Positions 33,080 to 46,197 of a stretch of 64,000 bases of DNA are shown here, piece by piece (within the stretch, counting starts at the first letter, position 1; each line of letters starts with the position of its first letter). This DNA comes from Hippophae tibetana. Lineage: Eukaryota > Streptophyta > Magnoliopsida > Rosales > Elaeagnaceae. The position numbers and the translations under genes are program-made. The stretch covers positions 31,808,001-31,872,000 of the forward strand of contig CM072806.1 of assembly GCA_037013495.1 (NCBI GenBank). The letters run 5' to 3'. The notes beneath the pieces are model-generated. The model saw only the letters and a program-made list of their open reading frames with translations. It had not been told where the DNA came from and ran no database searches.

Positions 33080-34011
33080 TGATCAGTACAAAACTGCAAG
33101 TGTACAGTATCGTAGTTTTATAATAAAGTGATAATAAAAGTATGGTCCTCAAGGATTGGCAACTTATTTTTGAGAAATACCAAAATTAGACTAGTCTCAA
33201 TTTTATCTAGAGAAGTCACTATGGTTGTTGTAATGGAAATTTAAAATAAAATTAATTTAAAGAAAATATGCAAAAATAAAATAAAATAAAGATGTTTAAA
33301 GATAAAATTAATTGGAAGACAACTTCTAGGAAATCGATTTCACCTAATCCCTCACTATTCTTACTCATCTAGTTAATTGAATTTTATTCTCTCTATTTGT
33401 TAGTAATCTCCAAAAAAAACATCCAAAAGCCTCTTTCGATAGTTAATTGGAAATATTCTTACTCATTAATTTACACAAGAGTATGCAAATTAATAGAGCA
33501 AGAAAACATTAAGACCACTAATTTTAAAACTACACAGGTTCATACAAGTCTTTCAATTTCTATATTTACCTATGCCGACATATTCTAGATCTATCCTATA
33601 ATTCCCTCTTTCTATAATAAATCATAAGATTAAAACATTTAATTAATAGCCAGTTAATTAGAAGCAATAAACTCAGAATAAATCAGACAAATATGAAGAG
33701 AAATAATTCAAATTAACATGGAAAATCAAGCATAGTTCGAAATTAAATTACATCTCTTTCCTTGAATAAAGAAAATTTAGTTCATGCTAAAAATTAAATT
33801 TAACATAAACAAATTCGTCATAATATTTTTGAGAAGAATTGAAAGAAAAATAAATGCTAAAAAATCTACTTTTATGCTCATTGTTCGACGTTTTCTTCTA
33901 TTTTTCTCTTATCTACTTCTACGTAGCTTTTTTTTCTTTTTTTCTTTTCTTTCCTATCGATTTCCTTCTCTTTATATATATATATATATTCAAATGCCCC
34001 ACTTTAATATA

Positions 34012-34052
<41 letters not shown>

Positions 34053-34259
34053 AATTTTAATTTGATTTAAATAAATCTTCATTTAAATTTGAGATTCCTT
34101 AAATGATATACTTCTAAAGTTTTGGATCTTAATTTTCTTAAAATCTACAATAAAATTTAAATAATAATAATGAAGTCTAAAATCAATAAAAAATAAATAA
34201 AATTAGACTAAAGTTAAAGTTGAGAAGTGATAAATTATGTCAAATTATACAAGTCATCA
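33080..34259 (-). repeat. B-outer 5' LTR
   Basis: 1180 bp; plus-strand reading TGATCAGTAC on the left and AAGTCATCA on the right. Contains TA/GA simple repeats (33976-34051). Directly followed by CACTA sequence at 34260. Confidence 0.88.
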
Positions 34260-35369
34260 CCAGGCATGCCACCGTCTATGACAAGCATGCCACTCATGTA
34301 ATATCATGGCCAACCTATCTCCTCTATGGGATGTAATCATCCTATTGGATGCACATATATGCCAGGAATGCCCATAAAATCATATAGTAGTTCAATGTCT
34401 TCAATTCAATCTGTGCATTCTTACCATCAATAACAAAAATATTTTGATGAGAATGTTCTTCAAATAGCTACCCCATATGGGAGTCATCCTCCTTTTGATG
34501 AATCATTCGTGGTAAGATTTAAAGCTTTTACAGATGGTATATTATTTTTATTTCTCATTATATATTTTATTTGTTGTAATGCTTAAATGTTTTACAGAAT
34601 ATGAATTGTGTGTTGAATGATCAATCATTTACAAACTATATTGCTATTGGAATGGTATAACAATTGAGCAATGATTGAAAGATTCACAATCAATATTTTC
34701 CAAATCTTTGGTGAATAGTAATTGATCAATCATTATCCCATCATTGTCCACTACTAGTGCTATCTGATGTTATCACAGTCCAAGAAGTTGTTGGATAATA
34801 TGTGGCTTGTCCATCAAATCAAGTTGTGTTAAATTTTAACATGGTACTATTTATTTTTACTTAAGATAAAACGTTTATACTACTTGTATTTTATTATTAT
34901 TCCTTTATTGTTACTAATATAATATCTCTTGCTCAATCTATTATAATGAAATTGGTAGGTGCTACAAATTTAAGAGATGTAAAGAAAGTATCTCGTGGTA
35001 AATCTATAGCTAGTGCATAATCATCACGCACCAAGTCATTCAAGAAGAAGCCATGGAAAAGTATAATTATAAGTATGCTATAAAATTTTGTAAATATTTA
35101 GGCTCTTTGATGATTATTGTTGCGAGAAAAATAGTATGAATGATGGATGGATTGTGCCACGTTCTAAAGAAATATCTTGAGTAGACGTTGGATAATCTTA
35201 TATATAGATTGAGTACATATTACAATTATTTGAATTTCAAATTATCGACTTAAGTATAATTCAAGTGTTGACAAGGTAAGTCCTCTATCAATAAATAACT
35301 TTCATTTATGTAGAGAATATAATTGTTTATATTATCTAATTATTTATATATATTTCTTTTATATAGGGC

Positions 35370-36530
35370 ATGTTATTATCGACTTGAAGCTAATCACCTG
35401 TCACATTTAGCGATGTTTTATGATTCATCATATGTGAATCAATATTAAGAGTATGATGTTAGCATAAGAGCGAAACAATTATATGATAGGGCATTAACAC
35501 TTTAGAGAAATCAAAAGTTGATAATACTTGGCCACTAAAGTTTGAACAAGGTCAGGATCCTTGGATGTTGGTAATCCTTGATCTATATGGTAATCATATT
35601 TGGTGTTGTGACTTGGCTTCATAGAATTGAATAAAGACAAAAACAATTATTAAAATATAAGAGTTATAACTAGATATTTTTCTTCTATTGTTTATTTTTG
35701 TAATATTGAATAAAGAACTAATTGTTTTAAACTTTGATAGGGCATGGAAGTTATGGAATAAGAGTAAGGGAATTGTCCTTTAAAAAATCACATAAGCTTA
35801 TATAGGATAAATTATAGTATGTATAAGCAAATATTAAGAATGAATTTTATTAATTTAATGAATTGTACGATTGAATAATAAAGATGTTTGAAGTGATAAA
35901 TCATGTACACTTGTTTTTTGTAGGTTCCACAACAAAATGATGAATTTATGTATGGTTACTTTGTTATGAAATTTATGGGCAAAATTATCTCAAATATCAA
36001 TATGTCAATTAAAGATGTGGTAATCTCTTTCACTAATATACTCTTTTAACATATAAATTATTTTTAATGAATTTTTGATGTTAATTATGAAATAAGTTTT
36101 GTTCATTTATGATTTTGGAATCGTAATACTTGTGAGGTGCTAGTTGATGTGCTCACTTATTTCATAATTATTCTTTAAATTGTTTAGCCTCAAAGACTTT
36201 AGAGTTAATATTTCACATAATATCCAACCTATGTTTGTTTTTTAAGCCTTTCCATTTGAGGCCATGAGAACATTGATAATGTTGAATGTATACTTGTTAA
36301 ATAACTAATATACTGATATTTTAACATATATAAGTTATTTTTTATGAATTCATGATATGAAATTGCTGTTTTGAATTTAAATACAAGTAGTTCTTTGGTT
36401 TGAGTAAAACAGGGTATAATAGGAAAAGTTTTGAAGATTTACGAGAAGAATGGACAGAACACATGCTTCAAATTATAAGGTTGCAAGAAGAATCAAAAGA
36501 AGAATATGATGATATGGAATAGTATAGGTA
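35370..36530 (+). pseudogene. Ulp1/SENP-like (C48) protease domain remnant in the CACTA element
   Basis: The clearest part is near 35925-35990: 'VPQQNDEFMYGYFVMKFMGK', which matches the 'cPQQ-n-xDCGxYVmrfm' active-site segment of plant Ulp1-like proteins carried by transposons. The position of the catalytic Cys reads Tyr here, so it could not act as a protease. The typical C-terminal tail is at 36430-36520 ('EDLREEWTEHMLQIIRLQ'). Upstream pieces ('ANHLSHLAMFYDSSYVNQY', 35390) probably belong to the same protein, spread over exons. In-frame stops and AT-rich gaps resembling introns are present. Identification is by motif only. Confidence 0.55.
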
Positions 36531-36769
36531 TCTTATTATTATGTACTTATCTTGTAAAATTGTATATAATAATAGATATATGCAATTTTACATCTAATAT
36601 ACCATGCACATGTATATTTACTTATAATATTTAGTGATATTGTAATTAAGCAAATTGTTTTATATATGTATTGTGTATAAGTTATTTTTTGTTATAAGTT
36701 CAGTTCTTAAGTAATTAATTAATGTTTACTTTTTATACGAATAAAAAGTTTTAAAAATTCTTTTAAACA

Positions 36770-36935
36770 TATTTTGGTTCTACCTTAAAACCGACTTTAG
36801 GCTTTAAGTCAATTGACACGTAGGATTGACTATAATTTTAAATTCAACTCTACGGTGAACTGACTTAAAATTTTAAGTCACCTCGATTTAAGCCGGTTCA
36901 CCAAACCAGCTTAAAAGCCCTTCATCATTGTAGTG
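36770..36935 (+). repeat. CACTA subterminal repeat region and terminal inverted repeat end
   Basis: Dense short direct and inverted repeats of a GACTTAAA/TTTAAGTC word, including the perfect 20-bp palindrome TGACTTAAAATTTTAAGTCA (36861-36880), followed by the TTGTAGTG terminus. Such subterminal arrays are where CACTA accessory proteins bind in the En/Spm system. Composition is less AT-rich than the flanks. Confidence 0.75.
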
Positions 36936-39900
36936 CTAGTTAACTTCTTCATCAAAATTAACGATGGGATTATTAGGCACAAATTGAATAGAGATCCCTG
37001 AGAAAATTGATTTGTTTACCCTTCCATCTCTCTTTCTATAGTTTAGCTTTTTCGATTTCTTTACTTAGTTTAGATATCTCAAGGTTTCTCTCAATCAATT
37101 GAGTTGTCGTCTATGAGGCTCTAAACTCCACCGTTGAAGCTACATGACCTTTATCCTCCTTCGTTGATTTCTTGCAATTGCCTATTGTAAGGATCCAAGG
37201 TTTGTTGCTCTAAACCAGTTGTGAGTGCTTTTTAAACAATTTAAAGGATGTCCTAAAACATTTATGAATATTTTGGTTTATTTTTTTGATCCATTAATTT
37301 TAGAGTATTTTTTTTCAATTTCTTGTTCATCTTTTTCCTATTTCTATTAAAGATTTTGGTTTTATTCTAGTGATTGTTCTTTGATTTTGTGACATTCTTT
37401 ATATTTACTCATTTTCTTTGTGACTTTGATCTTATTAGAAGCATCTGTCTCTACGAGTTTTGATCTCACTGGAATCGTTTATTTGTTGGACTGCGATTTG
37501 ATTTTGTTGGTTTTATGGTGGAATTATTATATGAAAGAGCCCATGACCCTGTATACAACTAGGGTAAGGAGATACAGACTCTTAAAGGACTCAGTCCTAA
37601 CTCGTACAAATAAGGAAATAAACACTTATACAAATCACCTAGCAAAATCACAGATAATATAATATTAAAAAATAGATAACTTGAATAACATATATTATTT
37701 ATCAAAGCAAAAAGCTTGTAGACAAAAAATGCTTTCTAATAAGAGTTTATGCTTCAATATGTTGAGATATATACATAATAAGCTCAATTATACTAGCTTA
37801 ATAAGACATCATGCATAACACTCGATATAACGAGGTAAACCCATATAGAGACCGCATCTATATGATAACATCCTCAGTTTTCTTAGGCAATCACTCAGTA
37901 GCAAATAATTCACTAAATAATTTATAAGTTACAATATTAATAGATAGTAAAACTATTATTACCTTTATCAGCTAGAACCTCCATCCAAACTGCTTATTTC
38001 TACTTTTCACTTGTGCTTCCATAATCATTTGCTTTAACATTCAAACCCAACTATTATCCCCAACCAACACCACCCAATGTGGTGTGATTGATGACTAATG
38101 ATTAGTAACTGGAAATGTATCAACTCACAATCTTATGGGACACATAGTTCACTATTAATATCAAATCATGCACGGTATACATATAGTCCAACCATGTACT
38201 CGTACATAAAATGATTTGATAACTAACCACAAAAACAACCTTCTCTTAAATGTATGCTCTTCAAAATAATTTCAATAACAGATAAAAATTAAAAAGTGGA
38301 TTTTGACAGATTTTGAACTCTTAAATAATGGGTGAAAAGAAGAAAAATGAGTGGGGTTCGTATAGGACTCAAAATGCACACCTCACCAGCCACCTTTCCA
38401 AAGGCACTAGTAAAGGTGTTGGCAAGGTGTTTGGTGAGCTTGTTGGTGAGGTGATAAAATTTTGTATTTTTGCATTTCCAAATCGAGTACTATTCATAAA
38501 TTCCTGTACCTAAACCATGCCAAAAACCACAAGTAAAAATGTTGGTTTGCTTGCACACTTGCTCACCAAAAACCAACTCTCTACCTAACATGCACACTAT
38601 GAAAACCAACCTTGTGGTGTGTGTAAACATGCTTGCATACAAAATGTACCTAACTATATATGCTAAATGTATGAATTACTAATTCGTAGTAACCAACCTT
38701 ACATAGAGGAAGACAAATATACTAAGTAAAATAAAACATACACCGTGTTTTTCACACGGGAAGCCAACACACAGACACGAGTACAAAAAGACTTGCATTC
38801 TTTCCCTTTGGGTTTCCATGTAAAAACAATGCATAATTAGATATATATAAACTCATCAAATATAAGATGATCATAAAGATGTGCTAAAGTTTTTTATTCC
38901 TATGAACACCACAATAACAAAAATTAAAATCCAAAAGACACACCTACTCTAAGTGCATCCATCTTGAGTGCTCTATCCAATTTCATAAATCAATTCATCT
39001 AATCTGTATCACTTTGAAACACAAAGTCTCAGCACCACTGCACACAACACATTAGAAGTATGAAGACTTCATTATACACCTGTAACCTACACACATGAAA
39101 CAAACATATACCCTATCAACATATCATGTAGAAACAATGTGTAGTCTAATCACAAACTATTGTGTTACCCTTACATAGGTACATAAAAATAGGCACAAAC
39201 ATAAGTAAATATGCATAACTCCCCTTGGATGCATGTGATTTAGACAAAAATATATAGTGCAATCCTACACTCATAGCCCATGCAATAAACAATATGGAAA
39301 CAAACATATAGGTGTACACAAAAACATATCTACCTTTTTGGCAAAGAGAGTCAATGATACACTCCTATATGAGGGAAAAGGCATACATATGAACCATAAT
39401 CCTAACACTAATGCAACACAGTAAGTAAGATTAAAGTAAAAATAATAAGAAGTGTGACATGCTTCAAAAGAAAAATACACAAAAAAGCACCAAGACACTA
39501 GCAGGTTAGGAGCATGCAATATGCAACAAACTAAATATAGGGTTAACCAAAGATAAGTTCAAATAGAAAAAATATCAATCTATCCAAGAAAAAATATGTC
39601 ATACATTCGAGTAATAGTTACTAGGTAATGAATGACAAGAAAGAAGCATGCAAGAAGGAAACGAAAATAAGGAAATACAAAGGTAGACATGTGAAACCAG
39701 AGATTGCATACAATGCATGCAACATGTCATACTAACAGTCCTATTTATGCAAGGTTCATGTAGTGATACTTCATAGAGAAGAAAGCAACACATGAACATG
39801 CAACATAACAAAAATTCACAAATAAGACAAACAATAGAAAGTAAAACAAACACACCACATCCCTTGATAGAATACACAAGAGATATACCTTTCTCCCTAA

Positions 39901-41962
39901 AAGTATACATGTGATATAAAAATGAGTCATGCATTCTACTTGCAAACCCCCCAACACAAAGGAATCTATACACAGTAGTTAACATGAAAAAACATAATGA
40001 AGGAAGCAAACAAAATATGTTCAACAGATTAAAAGGTTCTTAGAGGATAAATGATACATTTAACACAAAAATCTATATGTTCATCAACCTATGATGCATT
40101 CATGTAAGGGTATGACTAAATTTTTGATGCCACACATAATGTGTGATATGAAAATTTTGTTTACTCTATATGTAATCATGATATACCAATGCGAACAAAA
40201 AAAATCAAAATATAGACTCAAGTTGAACCAAGCTTCATATATCCACAATTAGTCTCTCTCTCTCTTCACTAAAATAAGTGACTGTCAAGAAGAAATCAAA
40301 AGATCTTTCAAAGATTGCAATGAAAGGCTAAGGAATGGGTAGGAGATAAAAGACATCAAGCTCAAAAACACCTTTATTTATCCAAATAAATAGATAAGTT
40401 CATACCCATGAGACTTATGCCCTCAAACATAGATTCTTTTCTCTTTACTTCTCAAATATCAACCAATGAAGTTGAGATAACAGTACAAAAAACTTTTTTA
40501 TGCAACGTTGCCTCAACACATTCATCACCTTTTCACTTTTTCTTTTTCTTTTCTCCATCTTTCCCATTTTTTTTAAATTAATGAATCTATTATCAACCAT
40601 TTCCCTTTTCTCTTTTCTTCCTTTTTTTTATAGAAACCAAGAGGGTAAAACTGAAAAGGCCAAAACATACAAGCTCAATCAAAGGATGGATATGGTAAAT
40701 GGGAATACATATTTTGGCTAGGCTAGCATTAAGAGAAAATAAATGAAAGGATACCATAAAAGAAAGGGAAGACTAAGGATATGAGAACAATGGTGGCAAG
40801 AAAGGAACAAACAATTTAAGGATGGCCTATATCCCTTTTCTAACCAAGCAGCACCTAGAATTTAATCCTCAAGAGACACTTAAGGTGGATTCTATAGCTT
40901 GTTAGAGAAATACAAATCATCAAAGTAGGAGGTTTATACAAGCTTCTCAAAATAACCATGCAAATTCACAAAGATATGGAATGTGTAAAAGAGAATTTCA
41001 TTTAAGATAGGTCAAACAAGAAAAAATTTAGTCATACATACTCTCATTGAATGCATATATCAAAACATCCACACTTCAATTCAGGTCAAAGGCATGCCAA
41101 ACGTATATCAACATGATACATCTAAAATTCATTTTACATGCAAAAGTTTAGCAAAGTAAAAAACTGTTAGTCTCACGAAACATAAAAGAAATAACTACCA
41201 AGTGAGATGACAAGGAATGTATTAAGGTAGAAAAATGACCAAGAAGAAAGGGGAAGTGTCTCAAATAAGACAAACAACAAAAGTCACATCAATATTAGTC
41301 AGGAGAAAGAAAGAAACTAACTAACTAGTGAACATCACAAACAACATCCTTAAGGGAAAAAATAAACAAGGGATGCTACCAAAACCACTAAGCATATGAG
41401 AAAGGCATTGGTTCCAACACAAAAACATGAGACATGCTTAGGTAGGGATGATAACTCAAACAACAAGATAGAAAACACAAGTTAAATATAACATTACAAG
41501 TATGTTAAAAGTCCAAAAGATAGGTAAACAATATAAATGACATAGAATATGAATGAGAAGACTGAAGAAAGTAATAATCCTAATACTTTGACTCTACATG
41601 AAGAGCATGCAAATTGAAGTACATACAAAAGGCCATAGAGGGAGAAGCAGGTAGTATGCAAGAAAAACAAACATAAGGAACATGTCAAAGCAACTACCAT
41701 GTGACCAATCTAGTAAAGCATTAGTTAGACAAGTAAAACAACAAATATAACAATTAACATAGAGTACATGTTAAGGACACAGTAAGACAAAGACCAGAAG
41801 AAGTCTAAAATAAACAAAGAAAAACAAAATGACATAACATCACATACATAAAGATGAAAAATAAATAGAGGAATGAAATAAAATAACTCAACCCTAAAAG
41901 ATCACCTAAAAATAGTGATTAAATTACATCTCTCCATTTAAAGAATTTTTGAGGGGCAACAG
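36936..41962. other. Unassigned A/C-rich region
   Basis: Five kilobases with no gene or element that I can name. The plus strand is rich in A and C and poor in G, especially 38600-41960, which resembles in style the long 3' noncoding regions of Athila-type elements (for example the pyrimidine block and 'accaagagggtaaaactgaa' near 40630), but I see no LTR, PBS or coding block. Minus-strand frames at 39271-40024 and 41494-41700 are Cys/Phe/Leu-rich translations of this bias. 38328-38513 is a short open frame without recognisable similarity. Confidence 0.5.
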
Positions 41963-43502
41963 TGATGACTCAATGAAAGTAGAGTTATCAATATACTTTG
42001 ATGCTTAATATTTATTTGGTGTATTCAATAAGTAGTACAGTAGTACTTTTAGGGTTAAAAATTTTAAAATATGAAATTTCAAGTGAAAATTGATGAAAAT
42101 ATATTTTTTAGATATTTTTTGGAGTTTTAATGGATTTTTTATGAATGTTTTAATGTGGGACTTATCAGAATAGGACACGTTGATTCCAAGCAAGCAAGGA
42201 AAGCCAATTGAAGCATGTCGTATGTAAAAATGACCAGTTGTCACCATGTCGAAGCCATACAAGCACAATAGAGCAAATCAAAATGTGTTGTGTGTAACAA
42301 GTAAAGCATGCATTACCACTTGTCGACACGGCGTTCATTCAGAGTTTTATCAAGCGGTCAATAACAGTGTTGCTCATCGTCATGGATTCATCTATTCATT
42401 CTACCAGGGTTCCATCCAATCCAGATCAACAAATCATAGCATGCCATATGGTGCTAACTCAATCGAAATTGAACACGATTCTACTTGTTTTTCTCCCTTT
42501 CCACATGTCATGATCCTACTGGCTAGCACTATTCAATTTTTATTTTTTCATCTCAACCCTTGATCTAAAGCTGATATGACAGTCTAAATTCCTTTTGAGC
42601 CTACTTTAAAGCCCTAATTGCACCATAAATCTTATTGGCCAATATTACCAATTTTTATCAATTTTTGGTGCCAAGAAGAGAGAAAATTATAGAAAAAGTT
42701 AAAAAAAAATGTTCAATTTGATGGAGACTCAATAGGACATTAGTGATAAAATTCAAAAAAATTATTTTATTTATTCGTCTTCTCCTTTCTTTATCAATTT
42801 TCATGTCTTTCCTTATGAAAAATTGAAACTTTATGAATAAAATTATGTGTAGCTAATTTATTACACTCGGGTCTTATGAACCTAATTTTTTACATGTGAT
42901 GATTTAATATTTTACCACAATTATGATTTCAATTTAATTATATTATTTAATGTGATTTTTATGCTATTTAATGTTTGGCCAATAATTGATTTATAGAGGC
43001 AATTAAATAAATTTGAAATAACTATTTAATTATTTGTTTTGATCAAATGACATACATAATTTATAGGTAAAGATGTATGATTCTTATGTCTATGATCCAT
43101 AATTGATAAATTTAATGAGTAGTATAAAATTTAATTAACATGAGAATGTGACTAGGCTCATTAATATCTGGTGTGTAGTTTACTTTAGAGATGCATACAT
43201 GCTAGGTTTGATTCAATTGATCATATAATTTATTGTTAATTATATTTGGAGATTAAGTATTTCTAGATATTTTCTCATATAACTTCTTAGCTCCTAATTT
43301 TGAGTTAATTAATTAATGCTATTTATTTTTAGTTATTTTAATTTTTCTTTTTCAAAACATAAAAATATTGATCTTTACTTTTTCATTTTAAAATTAGTTT
43401 TTAATAACATAATCTCCATGGGAACAATATTTTCTTATCATTATATTACTTTTTTGGGATACGTATACTTGCATACCTATTGCACACAATTCATATACAT
43501 CA
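41963..43502 (+). repeat. C 5' LTR
   Basis: Starts TGATGACTCAATGAAAGTAG and ends CATATACATCA. The sequence 'ttcaataagtagta' and later blocks recur in 60286-61817. Small frames on either strand are not genes. Confidence 0.87.
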
Positions 43503-43506
43503 AGTT

Positions 43507-43526
43507 TTTGGTGTCATTATTGAGTA
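43507..43526 (+). promoter_or_regulatory. C primer-binding site (decayed tRNA-Asp type)
   Basis: TTTTTGGTGTCATTATTGAG follows the 5' LTR by a few bases, at the place and in the pattern of the Athila tRNA-Asp site. The match is weakened by transitions. Confidence 0.5.
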
Positions 43527-43637
43527 TTATATACATTAGAAATTAATTTTTATTTTATTTTATTTTAGTTATTTTTTATTTATTTTTAATTTTGACATCT
43601 CCTTTAGTGCTATTAGAAACATATTTGGCTCTATTGC

Positions 43638-44371
43638 ATGGGTAGAGTCTATAAGGGAGAAATTTTTCTTTTAGATCCCGAAAATGAGTGTACTTTGAGA
43701 TCCATAAGAAAACAACAAGTTATCACCCAAGTGGAAGAAATGGTTAATCCATTATAAATAAACAATAATGAGCTAAATTTGAACAAATGGATACCTTTAA
43801 TGGATGATATAGACAAAGCTATGAATGAATATGCATTACATATGTTAAAATGGCTGAATCAAAATATTATAAGGCCAAACATTCAAGATAATTAGTTTGA
43901 ACTAAATACAGTGATGTTTCAAAGGCTCTAAACAGATGGACAATTCTGCAGATTACCAATAGAGGATCCTTATTTACATTTCAGATTATTTATTTAAGTT
44001 TGAGATTCATTCAAATTCAATGATGTTACTGAGGAAGACTTTAGGCTTAGATTATTTCCTTACTTTTTTGAACCATGCTCGAGCTTGGCTAAAACTTTTG
44101 CCACATGATTCCATTACTAGTTGGAATGATTTGGTGGAGAAATTCTTGATGAAATATTTACCACCAAGAAAGAATGCCAAGCTTAGGAATGACATTATCT
44201 TCTACCAATAATATGAAAGATGATATTTATATGAAGCATAGAAAAGATTCAAAGAATTGCTAAGTGTCCTCACCATGGTATCTCTCATTGGATCTAAATG
44301 AAGACTTTTTACAATGGTCTTAATGCTCAAACAAGAACCATTATTGATACATCCACTAATGGAGATGTACT
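43638..44371 (+). pseudogene. C gag, first part, fossil
   Basis: Starts around 'MGRVYKGEIFLL'. The Retrotrans_gag core is at 43930-44280 ('LHFRLF', then 'ARAWLKLLPHDSITSWNDLV', 'EKFLMKYLPPRKNAKLRNDI'). It is interrupted at 44371 by A4; the next part is at 57200. Fossil. Confidence 0.8.
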
Positions 44372-46197
44372 TGATGAACACAAGATCAGTAATGCAATTC
44401 TAATCTTGCGAATTAATTTTATTTTATAATTTGTAAAACTCTCGCAAGTGCACGAATCATTTTATAGGAAATGACAAGTATACTCCCAATGTCGATCTAA
44501 GGAAGGAATATATATGCTTTTAAGTTATTATTCAAAATAAGGAAATTAAATCCTAAACATCCTTTCACGATATTTTGGTTTTTTTTTTTGTTATAATCTA
44601 ATGACATAATAAAAATAAACATAGATATGATTCAATAAACAATAGTGCAAATGTTTATCATTCATAATGGTGTAGTATTCACGGATATAATAATTAAGTT
44701 AAGTATGTTTGCTCATATTATTTAGGTTATTAAAGATATAAATTGATATTTGTTGATTTTCTTTTGTTGGTATGAAAGTGTCCTTAGGCAGGACCCAAAT
44801 TATTTTGATTAGTATTAATTAACTAATATCCTTAGGCAAGGCCTATTAATTAAGTATTCAATTTTAGCTTTATATTTAAGAAAATAGCAAACCATCTAAT
44901 CACAACTTAAGGCAGAGTTAGTTAATGAAACTTTATTCAAGGTGTCCAAACTAAACCAAATAATTTAATTATCCGAGTACTAACTTTCAAGTTTTAAAAC
45001 CATTACTAAAAATATGTCGTCAATACATTTTCGAATAATAGGTCTTATAAAAAAATATGAAATAGAGCTTCATACTAACTACCAGGCGATGTACCAACAA
45101 ATAAAAGAACACTACTCTAAATCAAACCGAATCATTAAACCTTAAAATATAATTTTCATATTTAAGTTTGTAATGAAAAATAATATATTTCTCTCTAACA
45201 TTATTAATATAAATCTTGAATAAAAAAAAAATCAATTTATTTTATAGAGATGTTTTACCTATTTAATATTTCACAAGCATAACAACGTTATTGTTATATC
45301 ATATTTAAAAACAACCAGCCATATTAAATTTAATCACAAACAAATTAAATATAGCATATAAGAATAAAACATAAAAAGATAACTATAAAGAATCCATTAA
45401 AATTATACCTTAAAAGAATCCTTACAAAAATTTGATGTTAATTATGTTGCTGGAAAACCTCCAAAAGGATTTGATTTTCGCTTATTGAATCAAAAACTAA
45501 AGATATATAAAAACATAGCTAGTTCTTCTCAAAAAGAGAAGAACTTTAAAACTAAAACAAACTTTCTAGAGGGAGAAATAGTTGAGAAAATTATGTGTTT
45601 TACAATGGGGGAAGAGGGACCTTTTATAAGTGAGGAAAAGGAAAAAAGGGGGGGAATATTTGAAAAATTGATTTTGAGCGCTTTTGGACAGGCTAGCATA
45701 CGTGTGGGAAGCAAAAAGTTTGGCAGATGGGCTTTTGGCACACGCGAGACACCGCATAGGAGTATGCTGGCATAGGCGAGACATGGCTCGGTCGTATGTT
45801 GAACAAGTGCGCTAACAGTGCTCGTTCTGGCATGTGTTGGGCATGCACCAACTGTGCGCCCATGGGACTCAATGTAAAAAGGCGGCTACACTCCAGATTT
45901 TGGTCTTTTTGACATTTTTCACCGTTTTGACCCATTTTAATTTGTCCAATTTTTTAATCTTCTTGAATTTTCCACATTTTGTTTCTCAATATATTTGTGA
46001 TGTATTGCCTCCAATATTTCTTTTCGAGTCTTTAAGTTATTTTTGAATGAAAATACCTAAAAAACAATAAAAATACTCGTGATTTCAAAAAGAAAAATTT
46101 ATATAAAAATATGATAAAATCATACATATATGAATCTATTTAATCAATTAAAGTATATTAAATTAGGGTCATTTTAGTGCTTTTTAAGCACTCATCA
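44372..46197 (-). repeat. A4 3' LTR
   Basis: 1826 bp, TGATGAACAC at left and AGCACTCATCA at right. R hairpin AGTTCTTCTC/GAGAAGAACT at 45521-45545, TATAAAA (minus) at 45622-45628. The frames 45485-45935 are LTR noise. Confidence 0.9.

Larger units (their letters stand above)
10901..34259 (-). mobile_element. B-outer: Athila-lineage LTR retrotransposon, family B, inserted in the CACTA element
   Basis: Minus-strand element: 5' LTR 33080-34259, tRNA-Asp-type PBS 33056-33074, gag 31647-33055 continuing at 19016 (interrupted by B-inner), protease, RT, RNase H and integrase remnants (about 15470-18900), noncoding region (13883-15460), and 3' LTR 10901-13882 (interrupted by A5). CACTA sequence flanks it on both sides: the Met/Pro-rich motif just left of 10901 and just right of 34259 is nearly the same. 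The left end lacks the outermost LTR bases, so no target duplication can be read. Heavily broken, clearly older than the elements inside it. Confidence 0.85.
34260..36935 (+). mobile_element. CACTA transposon, 3' part with Ulp1-like region and terminus
   Basis: The Met/Pro-rich coding repeat resumes ('PGMPPSMTSMPLM'), followed by low-conservation sequence, a Ulp1-like region (about 35370-36530) and a terminal region ending TCATTGTAGTG at 36935. TTGTAGTG is the inverted CACTACAA end typical of CACTA elements. The next three bases, CTA (36936-36938), would be half of the 3-bp target duplication; the other half lies left of the window. The left terminus is not in the window. Confidence 0.75.

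Noticed and set aside
37420-37662. Small plus-strand frame as a host gene exon (also 38328-38513)
   Set aside because: No recognisable domain, no clear splice context, and the surroundings are noncoding in appearance.
39271-40024. Minus-strand Cys/Phe/Leu-rich frames that look like membrane proteins
   Set aside because: They reflect A/C skew on the plus strand; there is no family resemblance or orderly helix pattern.
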